Shown here: positions 24,975 through 33,708 of the stretch, piece by piece
Numbering within the stretch: the first letter of the stretch is position 1
Layout: each line of letters begins with the position of its first letter
From: Mesorhizobium sp.
Lineage (GTDB): Bacteria > Pseudomonadota > Alphaproteobacteria > Rhizobiales > Rhizobiaceae
Length of the DNA: 64,000 nt
Reading direction: 5' to 3'
Assembly: GCA_004017535.1 (NCBI GenBank)
Contig: SAJS01000001.1
Location: 496,001-560,000 of the forward strand
The notes under the pieces: model-generated
Seen by the model: only the letters and a program-made list of their open reading frames with translations
The model's database searches: none
What the model was told of the DNA's origin: nothing
Translations under genes and position numbers: made by a program

Positions 24975-25871
24975 ATGCAGAAAGTCAGGAAGGCAGTCAT
25001 CCCGGTGGCGGGGCTCGGAACACGGTTCCTGCCGGCGACCAAGTCCATGCCGAAGGAGATGCTTCCCGTCGTCGACAAGCCCGTCGTGCAATATGCCGTC
25101 GACGAGGCGTTCGAGGCCGGCATCGAGCACATCGTCTTCGTCACCGGTCGCAACAAGGCGGTTATCGAGGACTATTTCGACCTGCATCCTGAACTGATCG
25201 GCACGCTGGAGCAGACCGGCAAGAAGGCGCAGCTCGAATCGCTGGAAAGCCTGCTGCCGGTCGCCGGCGCCACCTCCTTCATCCGCCAGCAGTCGCCGCA
25301 GGGCCTCGGCCATGCTGTCTGGTGCGCGCGCGACGTGATCGGCAACGAGCCCTTCGCGCTGCTGCTTCCCGACATGGTGTCCTTCGGCGCGCGCGGCTGC
25401 CTTGCCGAGACCGTCGATCTTTATCAAAGGACCGGCGGCAATGTGATCGCCGTCGAGCGCTGCGATCCCGCCGAAACGAGCAAATATGGCATTGTCGGCC
25501 GTGGCGACGAGGTCGGCTCCGGCTTCCAGGTCACGGAGATGGTTGAAAAGCCCGCGCCCGCCAAGGCGCCGTCGAATTTCTACATCAATGGCCGCTATGT
25601 GCTGCAGCCGGAAATCTTCGCGCTGCTCGGCAATCAGCAGCGCGGCGCCGGCAACGAGATCCAGCTGACCGACGCCATGGTGCGCCTCGCCCAGAGCCAG
25701 CCCTTCTACGCCCAGCCTTTCGACGGCCGCATGTTCGACTGCGGCTCCAAGGAAGGCTTCATCGAGGCCACCATCGCCTTTGCTTTGGCTCGCGACGACA
25801 TGAAAGGCCCTGTCCTCGAAATGCTGCAGCAATTCGTCCGGTCGCATGAGCGCCGGGAAGTAGCCGCATAA
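24975..25871 (+). CDS. exoN: UTP-glucose-1-phosphate uridylyltransferase (ExoN/GalU)
   Basis: This 298-residue enzyme makes UDP-glucose from UTP and glucose-1-phosphate and supplies both the glucosyltransferases and ugd. Motifs: [21 protein letters not shown] (nucleotide binding, about 11-32), ILLPDMV-type loop [34 protein letters not shown] and [12 protein letters not shown] (substrate lysine region). ATG 24975 has AAGGAAGACC just upstream. It lies 29 bases after exoO and 167 bases before exoP, with a hairpin in the second gap. Confidence 0.93.
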   Translation: MQKVRKAVIPVAGLGTRFLPATKSMPKEMLPVVDKPVVQYAVDEAFEAGIEHIVFVTGRNKAVIEDYFDLHPELIGTLEQTGKKAQLESLESLLPVAGATSFIRQQSPQGLGHAVWCARDVIGNEPFALLLPDMVSFGARGCLAETVDLYQRTGGNVIAVERCDPAETSKYGIVGRGDEVGSGFQVTEMVEKPAPAKAPSNFYINGRYVLQPEIFALLGNQQRGAGNEIQLTDAMVRLAQSQPFYAQPFDGRMFDCGSKEGFIEATIAFALARDDMKGPVLEMLQQFVRSHERREVAA

Positions 25872-25925
25872 TGCCCATCTTTCGGGTGCATATGCGGTTT
25901 CGCGATGGCGCGACAGCCACTCAGG

Positions 25926-25949
25926 CGCCCGGGCCTTCAGGCCCGGCGC
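25926..25949 (+). terminator. Hairpin between exoN and exoP
   Basis: A 7-bp stem CCGGGCC/GGCCCGG with loop TTCA is extended by GCG/CGC across one bulged base. No T-run follows. It may lower exoP expression relative to exoLAMON rather than end transcription. Confidence 0.55.
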
Positions 25950-26038
25950 ATCCTGGCAACAACGTTGCGCGGTCTTTTCTGGTCACGACGCCGATCTACC
26001 AAGGCCGATAGCGCCTGCAACCTGGAATTGGACCGAAC

Positions 26039-28420
26039 ATGAACTATGCCAACTTCCCTATCGACAAGAGGGTGCCGTTGCCCAGTGCCGACCAGGAAAA
26101 GGGTGAAGACTTCATCGACGTCGAGCGTCTGCTTGGCATGGCCGCTCGTCAGGCCAAGGTGGTGGCGGTCTGCGCCGCCATCGGCCTGTTCCTGGGCGTG
26201 ATCTATCTGCAGACCACGCCCAAGCAATATATGTCCGTGGCGAGCGTCCTCATCGACGAGGGCGTGAACAAGGTGATGGACGACATCTCGGCTGCCAGCG
26301 CCACGCAGCAGACCGATGCGACGATCCTCAGCCAGATCGAGATCCTCAACTCGGCGCGGCTGGCGTCGGAGGTGGTCGACAAGTTGAAGCTCGACCAGAA
26401 CCAGGACTTCATGAGCCCGCCTCAATCGGCTCTGGCCAAGGGCATCGGGTTCCTGCGCGGCATCGTCGCCTATTTCCGCGGCAATGCCGCCGATCAAATC
26501 CCCGGCATCCAGAATGTCGATGCCGCTACGCGCGAAGCCATGATCAAGACCGCGACTCACGACTACGCGGTTCTTATGCTGCAGACTGGATTGTTGGCCG
26601 ATCGCGTCAGCCGCTCCAATGTCATCAGCATCGGCTACCAGGCGACAAACCCGGCACTCGCCACCGCCATCACCAAGGCCTATGCGGATGCCTATCTCGC
26701 CGACCAGCTCAACGCCAGCTTCGACGCCACCGAGCGCGCGGCCGTATGGCTGCAGGGCCGACTGACCGAGTTGCGCGAAAGCTCGCAGGCCGCTTCGCTG
26801 GCGGTCGAGAAGTTCAGGGCCGAGCACGGCCTTTCCGCCAACAGCGACGGCCAATTGCTGAGCGATAAGCAACTCGCCGACCTTAACGCCCAGCTCATCG
26901 TCGCGCAGGCCGATACGGCTCGCGCCAGCGCGCGCTACCAGCAGTACAAGGCGATCGTCGACAGCGGCTCGGAAACCGCCTTCAACGATTCGGCCATAGC
27001 GGCTGACCAGCCGAGCAGCTCGGTCATCATCGGGCTCAAGACCCGCTATCTGGCCATTGCCAAGCGCCTGCAGGACGTCGAGAACAATTTCGGCAAGGAT
27101 CACCCGCAGGCGGTCGCGCTGGCCAAGGAGAAGGCCGATGTCTCGGCGCAGATCTTCGGGCAGCTGAAGCAGATCACCGAAAGCTACCGCAACGACTTCG
27201 AAGTGGCGCAGACTCGCGAACAGGCGTTGCGCGACAAGATTTCCACAGCCGCCGGCAAGAGCTCGATAGACAACCAGTCGCAGGTGAAACTGAAGGAGCT
27301 CGAGCAGCAGGCGCAGGCGCTGACCACGCTCTACCAGACCTTCCTCAGCCGCTATGAGGAAGCCTCGCAGCAGCAGTCCTTCCCGGTCGGCAAGGTTCGC
27401 ATCATTTCCGACGCGACGATGCCGCTGGCGGCCTCGGGCCCTCGCACCATGCGTGTGCTGGCGCTGTCGCTGGTGCTCGGCCTGATGCTCGGCGCCGGCT
27501 TCGGCGGCCTCAACGAGTTCAACGAGCGCTTCTTCAGGACGGGCGAGGATATTCGTGATCGCGCCGGCCTGAAATTCCTCGGCTATCTGCCGACGATCGG
27601 CGGCGGCAGGGCCAAGGATTCCAAGGCCGACGACCTGCCGACCGACGGCAAGGTGGCCAGCCTCTCCTCGGCCGAGAGGCGCGCGCGCATGCGCGTCAGC
27701 ATCGATGCCCCGGCTTCGATGTTCGCCGAGACGCTGCGCAACGCCAAGATCGCCTTCGACGTCGTGATGGAGGACCGCGGCAGCCGGGTCATCGGCGTCA
27801 TTTCGGTGCTGCCGGGCGAAGGCAAATCGACGGTGGCCGCGAACCTCGCCGGCCTGCTTGCCGCAAACGGCGCCAAGACCTTGCTCGTCGACGGCGACCT
27901 GCGCAATCCTGGCTTGAGCCGCAGCCTTGGCATGGAGGCCGAGCAGGGCCTGATGGAAGCGGTGGTCAATGGCCAGACCTGGCAATCGGTCGGCAAGGTC
28001 GACCGCCAGACCAAGCTCGCGATCATCCCAGCCGTGCTGCGTGGCCAGTTCTCGCATACCAGCGAGCTGCTGGGTTCCGCCGGCATGCGGCGCTTCATCG
28101 AGAACGCCAAGGAGACGTTCGAGTACATCATCGTCGACCTGCCGCCGCTCGGCCCCGTGGTCGACGCCAAGGCCTTCGCGCCGCTGGTCGACGGCTTCGT
28201 GCTGGTCACCGAATGGGGCCGCACGCCGCGCAACATGGTGCGCTCGATGCTGGAATCGGAGCCCTATATCGCCCACAAGGTGATTGGGGCGGTGCTCAAC
28301 AAGGTCGATTTGAAGAAGCTCGCCAAATACGGCTCGCTCGGCGGCTCGGAACGGTTCTTCGATCGCTACTCGAGCTACTATCTGGAAAAGTCGGAAGCGC
28401 GCGCCAAGCAGGCTGCTTGA
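26039..28420 (+). CDS. exoP: ExoP, EPS chain-length regulator with tyrosine-kinase domain (Wzz-Wzc type)
   Basis: This 793-residue inner-membrane protein has an N-terminal Wzz domain with a helix at about 40-57 (VVAVCAAIGLFLGVIYL), a large periplasmic coiled-coil region with repeated Gln/Ala-rich helices, and a second helix at about 475-495 (LALSLVLGLMLGAGFGG). A cytoplasmic BY-kinase domain follows, with Walker A VLPGEGKST (about 590-598), LLVDGDLRNPG and a later hydrophobic strand IIVDLPPLG. The C-terminus has a short tyrosine cluster (YSSYY) for autophosphorylation. ExoP controls polymer length together with ExoQ and ExoT. It closes the exoLAMONP unit. Confidence 0.93.
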   Translation: MNYANFPIDKRVPLPSADQEKGEDFIDVERLLGMAARQAKVVAVCAAIGLFLGVIYLQTTPKQYMSVASVLIDEGVNKVMDDISAASATQQTDATILSQIEILNSARLASEVVDKLKLDQNQDFMSPPQSALAKGIGFLRGIVAYFRGNAADQIPGIQNVDAATREAMIKTATHDYAVLMLQTGLLADRVSRSNVISIGYQATNPALATAITKAYADAYLADQLNASFDATERAAVWLQGRLTELRESSQAASLAVEKFRAEHGLSANSDGQLLSDKQLADLNAQLIVAQADTARASARYQQYKAIVDSGSETAFNDSAIAADQPSSSVIIGLKTRYLAIAKRLQDVENNFGKDHPQAVALAKEKADVSAQIFGQLKQITESYRNDFEVAQTREQALRDKISTAAGKSSIDNQSQVKLKELEQQAQALTTLYQTFLSRYEEASQQQSFPVGKVRIISDATMPLAASGPRTMRVLALSLVLGLMLGAGFGGLNEFNERFFRTGEDIRDRAGLKFLGYLPTIGGGRAKDSKADDLPTDGKVASLSSAERRARMRVSIDAPASMFAETLRNAKIAFDVVMEDRGSRVIGVISVLPGEGKSTVAANLAGLLAANGAKTLLVDGDLRNPGLSRSLGMEAEQGLMEAVVNGQTWQSVGKVDRQTKLAIIPAVLRGQFSHTSELLGSAGMRRFIENAKETFEYIIVDLPPLGPVVDAKAFAPLVDGFVLVTEWGRTPRNMVRSMLESEPYIAHKVIGAVLNKVDLKKLAKYGSLGGSERFFDRYSSYYLEKSEARAKQAA

Positions 28421-28436
28421 GGCGGAGACAGGATCT

Positions 28437-28464
28437 GGCGGTTCAGCCCAAATGCCGAACCGCC
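28437..28464. terminator. Two-way stem-loop between exoP and the phosphatase gene
   Basis: GGCGGTTC/GAACCGCC with a 12-base loop sits between the two convergent stop codons. It could serve both directions, although a T-run is absent. Confidence 0.5.
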
Positions 28465-29258
28465 TAATCCCGTGACGACAGCAGCCGGCCGTATTTGCCG
28501 ACGATCCTGAGCGCGGTCAGCCGCCCCGTCTGGAAGGCGCCGGTGTCGATGTCGAGACGGCGCCCGTCGAGCGTCGGGACGTCGACGATCGTGTGCCCGT
28601 GCACCACCCAGCGGTCGAGCTGGTGCGCCGCCTCGAAGAACTCCTCGCGGATGTTGAGGAGATCGCCCTCGTCCTGCGCCTCCAGCGCGACACCAGGCCG
28701 GATGCCGGCATGCACGAAGACGAATTGGTCGGAGCAGACCATGGCCGGCAGAGTGCGCAGGAAGTCGACATGGCTGGCGGGAATGGCCTCGCGTATGCGC
28801 GCGTCCGCCTCGGCGCTCGAACCGTAGAGGCTTATCAGCCGGTCGGGGTCGACGCCATAGGAGAACAGGGTCTCGCGGCCGCCATAGCCGAGCCAGGTTT
28901 CACGCGACAGATGACCGTCCAGATAGAGGAGCAGCGCGACTTCATGGTTTCCCACGAGACAGACGCGCTGAAAACCCCTCGGCGGCGGCGCCATCAGATG
29001 GTCGACCACGCGCCGCGAATGCGGCCCGCGATCGATATAGTCGCCCAGCATGATGATGATCTTGCGGCCGCGGAACTGCTGCGCGTCGACCTCGATTTTT
29101 TGTTCCAGCGCGCGCAACTCGTCATGACAGCCATGCACGTCGCCGATCGCATAGACGATCGTGTCGCGCATATCCATCACAAGGCGCTCGCGTGGCGAGG
29201 GTCTAGGGCGTTTCGATCGTTGGAACAGGCTCACGGATTGCGGCTCGGCTCTCTGCAT
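28464..29258 (-). CDS. Calcineurin-like serine/threonine protein phosphatase
   Basis: This 264-residue metallophosphatase shows the full metal-binding set: YAIGDVHGCHDELRAL (Asp, His), IIMLGDYIDRGPHSR (Asp, Arg), LVGNHEVALL (Asn, His), VFVHAGIRPG (His) and VVHGHTIVDVP (His). These are PrpA/PphA-like PP2A-related protein phosphatases or diadenosine tetraphosphatases. I chose ATG 29258, with GAGG 9 bases upstream; it keeps the basic RSKRPRPSPRERL segment common in rhizobial homologues. ATG 29177 is the alternative. Its closeness to ExoP, a tyrosine kinase, is suggestive but not evidence of a functional link. The gene faces away from prpE across a gap. Confidence 0.82.
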   Translation of the reverse strand: MQRAEPQSVSLFQRSKRPRPSPRERLVMDMRDTIVYAIGDVHGCHDELRALEQKIEVDAQQFRGRKIIIMLGDYIDRGPHSRRVVDHLMAPPPRGFQRVCLVGNHEVALLLYLDGHLSRETWLGYGGRETLFSYGVDPDRLISLYGSSAEADARIREAIPASHVDFLRTLPAMVCSDQFVFVHAGIRPGVALEAQDEGDLLNIREEFFEAAHQLDRWVVHGHTIVDVPTLDGRRLDIDTGAFQTGRLTALRIVGKYGRLLSSRD

Positions 29259-29636
29259 TGATTTGCGCCTCGATATCATGCCGGATGCGAACAATTCCAC
29301 ACCGGCGCTCCAGGCGGCCAGACGAGCGATTTTCCGCTTCCACGAAACGGTGAACCCCTCTCGGCGGGCTTCAACGGATGACGGAACAGGGTGGGACCGA
29401 GCGACGGCAGGGTGCGCGGCTCGCCGCCGGCCGCTACCGACCGCTTGACCGCGACGGTAGCAGGGCATCGCGGTATGTCGACGCCGCCGAATATCGCCTC
29501 TTGTTGAGCCATGCCGTGCCTTTGGTATGGCCCCCCAATCGCAAACTTTAAAGTCCAATGCTGCGCTGCACAACAAGCGATTGCACGGCAGGACAAATTG
29601 GTGAATCTGTCGTTAACGCGGCCGTCTGCCGGGCCG
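29259..29636. other. Intergenic region upstream of the phosphatase gene
   Basis: About 378 bp without a supported gene. It holds one TGC palindrome (29559-29573), about 300 bp before the phosphatase start, and an AT-rich patch at 29540-29555. A long frame on the minus strand continues through it but has poor composition and no ribosome site. Confidence 0.6.
29559..29573. promoter_or_regulatory. Candidate TGC operator near the phosphatase/prpE gap
   Basis: TGCTGC-GCT-GCACAA matches one half-site exactly and the other partly with N3 spacing. It is far from both flanking start codons, so its role is less certain than that of the EPS copies. Confidence 0.25.
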
Positions 29637-31544
29637 CTACACTCCGATGCCGCGGCCCTTCAGCGCCGCCTTGATCTCATCGAGGATCGCGGGGTCGTCG
29701 ATGGTAGCTGGCATCGCCCATTCCTCCTTGTCGGCGATCTTCTGCATCGTGCCGCGCAGGATCTTGCCGGAACGGGTCTTGGGCAGCCGCTTGATCGTCA
29801 CCACCGTCTTGAAGGCGGCGACAGGGCCGATCCGCTCGCGCACCAGCCTCACCACCTCGCTTTCGATCGCGCCGCTGTCGCGCGCCACGCCGGCATTGAG
29901 CACGACGAAGCCCAGCGGCACCTGGCCTTTCATGGCATCGGCGACGCCGATGACGGCGCATTCGGCGACGTCGGGGTGGGCGGCCAGCACTTCTTCCATG
30001 GCACCGGTCGAAAGCCGGTGGCCGGCGACGTTGATGATGTCGTCGGTGCGGGCCATTACATAGAGATAGCCGTCCTCGTCCATCATGCCGGCATCGGCCG
30101 TCTTGTAGTAGCCTGGGAACTCCTCGAGATAGGCCTGGCGGAAGCGGCCGTCGGCATTCCACAGCGTCGGCAGGCAGCCGGCGGGCAGCGGCAGCTTGAC
30201 CACGACATTGCCGAGCGTGCCGCGCGGCACCTCGTGCCCGGCATCGTCGAGGATGCGGATGTCATAGCCCGGCATCGGCACGCCGGGCGAGCCGTATTTC
30301 ACCGGCAGCAGCCCGAGACCCGCCGGATTGATCGTCATCGGCGAGCCGGTCTCGGTCTGCCACCAATGGTCGACCACCGGCCGGTTGAGCTTCTGTTCCG
30401 CCCATTTGATGGTCTCGGGGTCGGCGCGCTCGCCGGCGAGGAACAAAGTGCGGAATTTCGACAAATCGTAATTTGGCACGAACTCGCCCTTGGGGTCCTG
30501 CCCCTTGATGGCGCGGAACGCCGTCGGCGCGGTGAACAGCGCCACAACCCCATGCTCGGAGATCACTCGCCAATAGGTGCCGGCGTCCGGCGTGCCGATC
30601 GGCTTGCCTTCGAACAGCACGCTGGTGCAGCCATGCAGAAGCGGCCCGTAGACGATGTAGGAATGGCCGACCACCCAGCCGACGTCGGAAGCCGCCCAGA
30701 ACACTTCGCCGGGCTTGACGCCGAACTCATTGTCCATGGTCCATTTCAGCGCGACCATATGGCCGCCATTGTCGCGCACGATGCCTTTCGGCTGGCCGGT
30801 CGTGCCGGAGGTGTAGATGATATAGAGCGGGTCGGTGGCCAGCACCGGCACGCAGTCGACATTGGCGCCGGCTGCGCGCTCGCGGGCGACCGCATCGGCA
30901 TAGTCGATGTCGTAATTGTCCTTCATCTCGCAGCGCAGCTGCTCGCGTTGCAGGATGAGGCAGGCGTCGGGCTTGTGCTTCGACATCTCGATCGCCTTGT
31001 CGAGTAGCGGCTTGTAGGCGACGATGCGACCGGGCTCGAGGCCGCAGGAAGCGCTGACGATCAGCTTCGGCTTGGCGTCGTCGATACGGGTGGCGAGCTC
31101 ATGCGAGGCAAAGCCCCCGAACACCACCGAATGCACGGCGCCGATGCGGGCGCAGGCCAGCATCGCAGTCGCCGCTTCCGCCACCATCGGCATGTAGATG
31201 ATGACGCGGTCGCCCTTGCCGACGCCGCGGTGCCGCATCACCGAGGCCAGCGCGACCACCTCGCGCTTCAGTTCGGCATAGGTGAATTTCCGGATCGTGC
31301 CGGTGATCGCGCTGTCATGGATCAGCGCCAGCTGGTCGGCGCGGCCGCCCGCGACATGGCGGTCGATCGCATTGTAGCAGGTGTTGCAGGAAGCGCCGAC
31401 GAACCAGCGGCCATATACGCCTTGCGCCGGATCGAAGACCTTCTCGGCCGGCTTGTACCAGTCGATCGCCTTCGCCGCTTCGGCCCAGAACCCTTCGGGG
31501 TCGCGTTTCCAGCCCTCATAGACTTCGTGATAGCGTGAGGCCAT
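29637..31544 (-). CDS. prpE: Propionyl/acetyl-CoA synthetase (PrpE type)
   Basis: This 635-residue AMP-forming acyl-CoA ligase starts MASRYHEVYEGWKRDPEGFW. It has RWFVGASCNTCYNAIDRH, the P-loop YIIYTSGTTGQPKGIVRD, HWWQTETGSP, YYKTADAGMMDEDGYLYVMAR and the C-terminal catalytic lysine KTRSGKILRGTMQ. The N-terminal pattern fits propionate-CoA ligase PrpE rather than Acs. ATG 31544 follows a strong GGAGGAAGG. It converts short-chain acids to CoA esters in the cytoplasm. No prp genes are nearby, so it seems to be a lone metabolic gene. Confidence 0.9.
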   Translation of the reverse strand: MASRYHEVYEGWKRDPEGFWAEAAKAIDWYKPAEKVFDPAQGVYGRWFVGASCNTCYNAIDRHVAGGRADQLALIHDSAITGTIRKFTYAELKREVVALASVMRHRGVGKGDRVIIYMPMVAEAATAMLACARIGAVHSVVFGGFASHELATRIDDAKPKLIVSASCGLEPGRIVAYKPLLDKAIEMSKHKPDACLILQREQLRCEMKDNYDIDYADAVARERAAGANVDCVPVLATDPLYIIYTSGTTGQPKGIVRDNGGHMVALKWTMDNEFGVKPGEVFWAASDVGWVVGHSYIVYGPLLHGCTSVLFEGKPIGTPDAGTYWRVISEHGVVALFTAPTAFRAIKGQDPKGEFVPNYDLSKFRTLFLAGERADPETIKWAEQKLNRPVVDHWWQTETGSPMTINPAGLGLLPVKYGSPGVPMPGYDIRILDDAGHEVPRGTLGNVVVKLPLPAGCLPTLWNADGRFRQAYLEEFPGYYKTADAGMMDEDGYLYVMARTDDIINVAGHRLSTGAMEEVLAAHPDVAECAVIGVADAMKGQVPLGFVVLNAGVARDSGAIESEVVRLVRERIGPVAAFKTVVTIKRLPKTRSGKILRGTMQKIADKEEWAMPATIDDPAILDEIKAALKGRGIGV

Positions 31545-31699
31545 CCGCCTTCCTCCCAAGAACGTTCTGCCGCTTGCCATAGACTAAGCCGCGCGTGGCG
31601 GCCATGTCTTCCTGCATTTTGGTCGACATTGCCGGCACACGTCTCTGTTCGGCGCCTGCGGTGAGGCGTCGCTGTCACTGTCCGTGATAATAAGCCGGC

Positions 31700-31816
31700 T
31701 TAAAGCGGCAGCGCCGCCAGCATCAGCCCGACGCCGCCGGCGATCAGGATAGCCGCTGCAAGCGCCTTCCGATGGCGTTCGAACGCGGTCGGAGCCCGTT
31801 CCCAATTGTAACGCAT
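31700..31816 (-). CDS. Small 38-residue membrane protein, hypothetical
   Basis: ATG 31816 has a strong GGGGGAG site 8 bases upstream and opens a 38-codon frame that starts MRYNWERAPTAFERHRK. One membrane helix follows (ALAAAILIAGGVGLMLAALPL). The positive N-terminal part and single helix suggest an inner-membrane microprotein with its N-terminus inside. I do not recognise a family. It lies upstream of prpE on the same strand, 155 bases from the prpE start. Confidence 0.5.
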   Translation of the reverse strand: MRYNWERAPTAFERHRKALAAAILIAGGVGLMLAALPL

Positions 31817-32000
31817 ATAGATCACTCCCCCAAAGCCGGGCGGACTCATAGCTTACGCAGGGGCAGGAAGGCAAGACCTCGCTAATATTCGCCCTACGAC
31901 GGGCCGCCCGGCACGGCCGGTCGTTCCCTCCGCCATCCTAAGGTGATGGACAGCCTCGCGGTGCCGCGCTATTTGCTCCCGGGCGAAGGGGAGCGGGCGC

Positions 32001-32288
32001 ATGGCCGAGATTGGTTCCAAAACGGTGCTTCGGATGGCGGACGATGCGTCCGTCCAGCATGTCGGCGATGGCGCCGTCGTGCTGTTGGCGCGCAGCGGCC
32101 AGCTTTACACCTGCAACGACACGACCGAGGCCTTTCTCGACAAAGTTGATGGCGCGCGCAGCCTCGACCAGATCATCGACCTGTTGTCGGACGAATTCGA
32201 GGTCGACAAGGCAACGCTTGACGAGGATATGGCCGAATTGGCCGCCGAGCTGGTGGCCGAAGGCATCCTCGCCGACCCGGGCATGTGA
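32001..32288 (+). CDS. PqqD-family peptide-binding protein of the second lasso-like set
   Basis: This 95-residue protein has the PqqD/B1 fold pattern: VVLLARSGQLYTCNDTTEAFLDKVDG, then an acidic helical half with LLSDEFEVDKATLDEDMAELAAELVAEGIL. Compared with the first B1 it lacks the YYxLN motif (YTCND instead), so leader specificity should differ. ATG 32001 follows GGGGAG. Its stop overlaps the B2 start (TGATG). I recall TIGRFAM naming of a PqqD protein in an 'HPr-rel-A' system with a HprK-related kinase, which would fit; this was not checked. Confidence 0.8.
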   Translation: MAEIGSKTVLRMADDASVQHVGDGAVVLLARSGQLYTCNDTTEAFLDKVDGARSLDQIIDLLSDEFEVDKATLDEDMAELAAELVAEGILADPGM

Positions 32289-32719
32289 TGACCGACGGGC
32301 CGGTCCTGCGCGCCCTGTTCCGCGCCCATTTGTGGCTCAGCGCCAGGCTGCTTCCGGTGCTGGTCGGCCGGCGCGATTTCGAAAGCGTGTTGAAACTGGC
32401 GCCGCTGCGCTTGCCCGCGCCCTATCGTGACTTGCCCTGGACCTATATCGTGCAGCGCGTCAACCGAACGGTGCGGCGGCCCTGGTTCATGCGCGACCGC
32501 AGATGTCTTCGCGAGGGTCTGCTCGGCTTCCGCTTTCTGCGCATGGCCGGTCTCGACCCGGAGCTGCGTTTCGGCGTCGATGCCAAATCGATGCACGAGC
32601 CGCGCCTCTCGGCGCATTGCTGGGTCTGCCTCGACGGCAAGCCGGTGGTCAGCGACAGTCAGCCCGGCATGGTGGAGATCTACCGCCATCCGCCCAGCGT
32701 GAAGGCGTCCGCTGCTTGA
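32288..32719 (+). CDS. B2-like transglutaminase-fold protein of the second set
   Basis: This 143-residue protein matches lasso B2 proteases in the catalytic part: RRCLREGLLGFRFLRMAGL with Cys73 and SAHCWVCLDGKPVVSD with His110 and Asp123. The N-terminal half is longer and more basic than in the first B2. The start overlaps the PqqD stop, and the HprK-like gene starts 11 bases after it. With no precursor or cyclase nearby, it may cut a different peptide or protein. The residues needed for protease activity appear to be present. Confidence 0.8.
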   Translation: MTDGPVLRALFRAHLWLSARLLPVLVGRRDFESVLKLAPLRLPAPYRDLPWTYIVQRVNRTVRRPWFMRDRRCLREGLLGFRFLRMAGLDPELRFGVDAKSMHEPRLSAHCWVCLDGKPVVSDSQPGMVEIYRHPPSVKASAA

Positions 32720-32730
32720 GCGACCGGACA

Positions 32731-33708
32731 ATGACCTTCTGCTACGACCTCAAAGGGCAGGTCATAAGCGTCACCGCCACCCGCGCCGACCTCTGGCCGA
32801 GCTTCGACCTGATGCTCGGCGCCCTGCGCGTGGAGGAGGCTGCCCAGCCCGGCTTTCGTGTCGACATCATCGAAATGATTGATCTGCAGGAAAACCCTGA
32901 AGGGAAATTGGCTTTCGATGGCGAAGTGCCCTTCGATGGCCATTGCCGGATGATCGACGCCGGAGACGTCTTCCACCTCGTCTTTCCAGGTCAGCAGACG
33001 CTGTCGATCCGCGACGAGGAGGGCAGGGCCGAAATCCGCGTCCATCCGGACAGCAAGATCAAATGGACGCTGCTGATGATGGTGCTGGATGCCGCGCTCG
33101 ATGCCGGAGGGCAGCACATGCTGCACACGGCCGGCCTGACGCTGCCGGGCAGCGACGCGCTTGTGCTGATCCATGCGCCGAGCGGCACCGGCAAGTCGAC
33201 GACGTCGCTGGCGCTCGCCTCGCAGGGCTTCGGCCTCTGTTCCGACGACGTCATGATCCTCAGGGTGACACAGGACGGCGTCACGGCCTGGGGCATGCCG
33301 CGTAAAGTGAAGATCCATCGCAACACCGCGGCGATGCTGCCTTTCGTGTCGCCCTGCCTCGGCGAGACATGGGATGCCGAAGGCGAGCAGGCCGTGTCGC
33401 TCGATCGCCTTGGCGAGATCATCCGTGTCGAGGATGCACGCGCCAGGCCGATCGCGGCTCTTCTTCATCTCGCCCGCTCGGCCGATGGCGAGACAAGGCT
33501 GGTGCCTATGGCCAGGACCGATGCTATGGTGGCTTTGGCGGCTGACAATGTGAGGACGGGCATGACCGGGCTTTTGCCGCTGCAGAAAAGGCGGATGGCG
33601 ACGATCGCGGCCCTGGTCAAGACGGTGCCGACCTTCTCGCTGGAAGCGGGCGCGCGGCCCGTCGAAGCGACGCAACTGATCCGCGCCGCGCTGCGTCAGG
33701 CCGGATAG
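32731..33708 (+). CDS. HprK-related kinase of the second set
   Basis: This 325-residue protein has the P-loop HAPSGTGKST (148-157) preceded by HTAGLTLPGSDALVL and followed by GLCSDDVMIL (168-177), the HprK-like arrangement. The N-terminal 110 residues are a mostly beta domain that differs from the first kinase. ATG 32731 is chosen; a TTG at 32716, overlapping the B2 stop, would add five residues. The stop lies inside the convergent nucleotidyltransferase gene (13-bp overlap). The phosphate acceptor is unknown; serine of a peptide or protein is the family precedent. Confidence 0.8.
   Translation: MTFCYDLKGQVISVTATRADLWPSFDLMLGALRVEEAAQPGFRVDIIEMIDLQENPEGKLAFDGEVPFDGHCRMIDAGDVFHLVFPGQQTLSIRDEEGRAEIRVHPDSKIKWTLLMMVLDAALDAGGQHMLHTAGLTLPGSDALVLIHAPSGTGKSTTSLALASQGFGLCSDDVMILRVTQDGVTAWGMPRKVKIHRNTAAMLPFVSPCLGETWDAEGEQAVSLDRLGEIIRVEDARARPIAALLHLARSADGETRLVPMARTDAMVALAADNVRTGMTGLLPLQKRRMATIAALVKTVPTFSLEAGARPVEATQLIRAALRQAG

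Noticed and set aside
29259-29576. N-terminal extension of the phosphatase to 370 residues
   Set aside because: The added sequence is Arg-rich with no family match and crosses an intergenic TGC palindrome.
31943-32149. Possible precursor peptide for the second lasso-like set
   Set aside because: The frame overlaps the PqqD gene in another phase and lacks a Y-x2-P-x-L leader and a plausible Gly/acid core.
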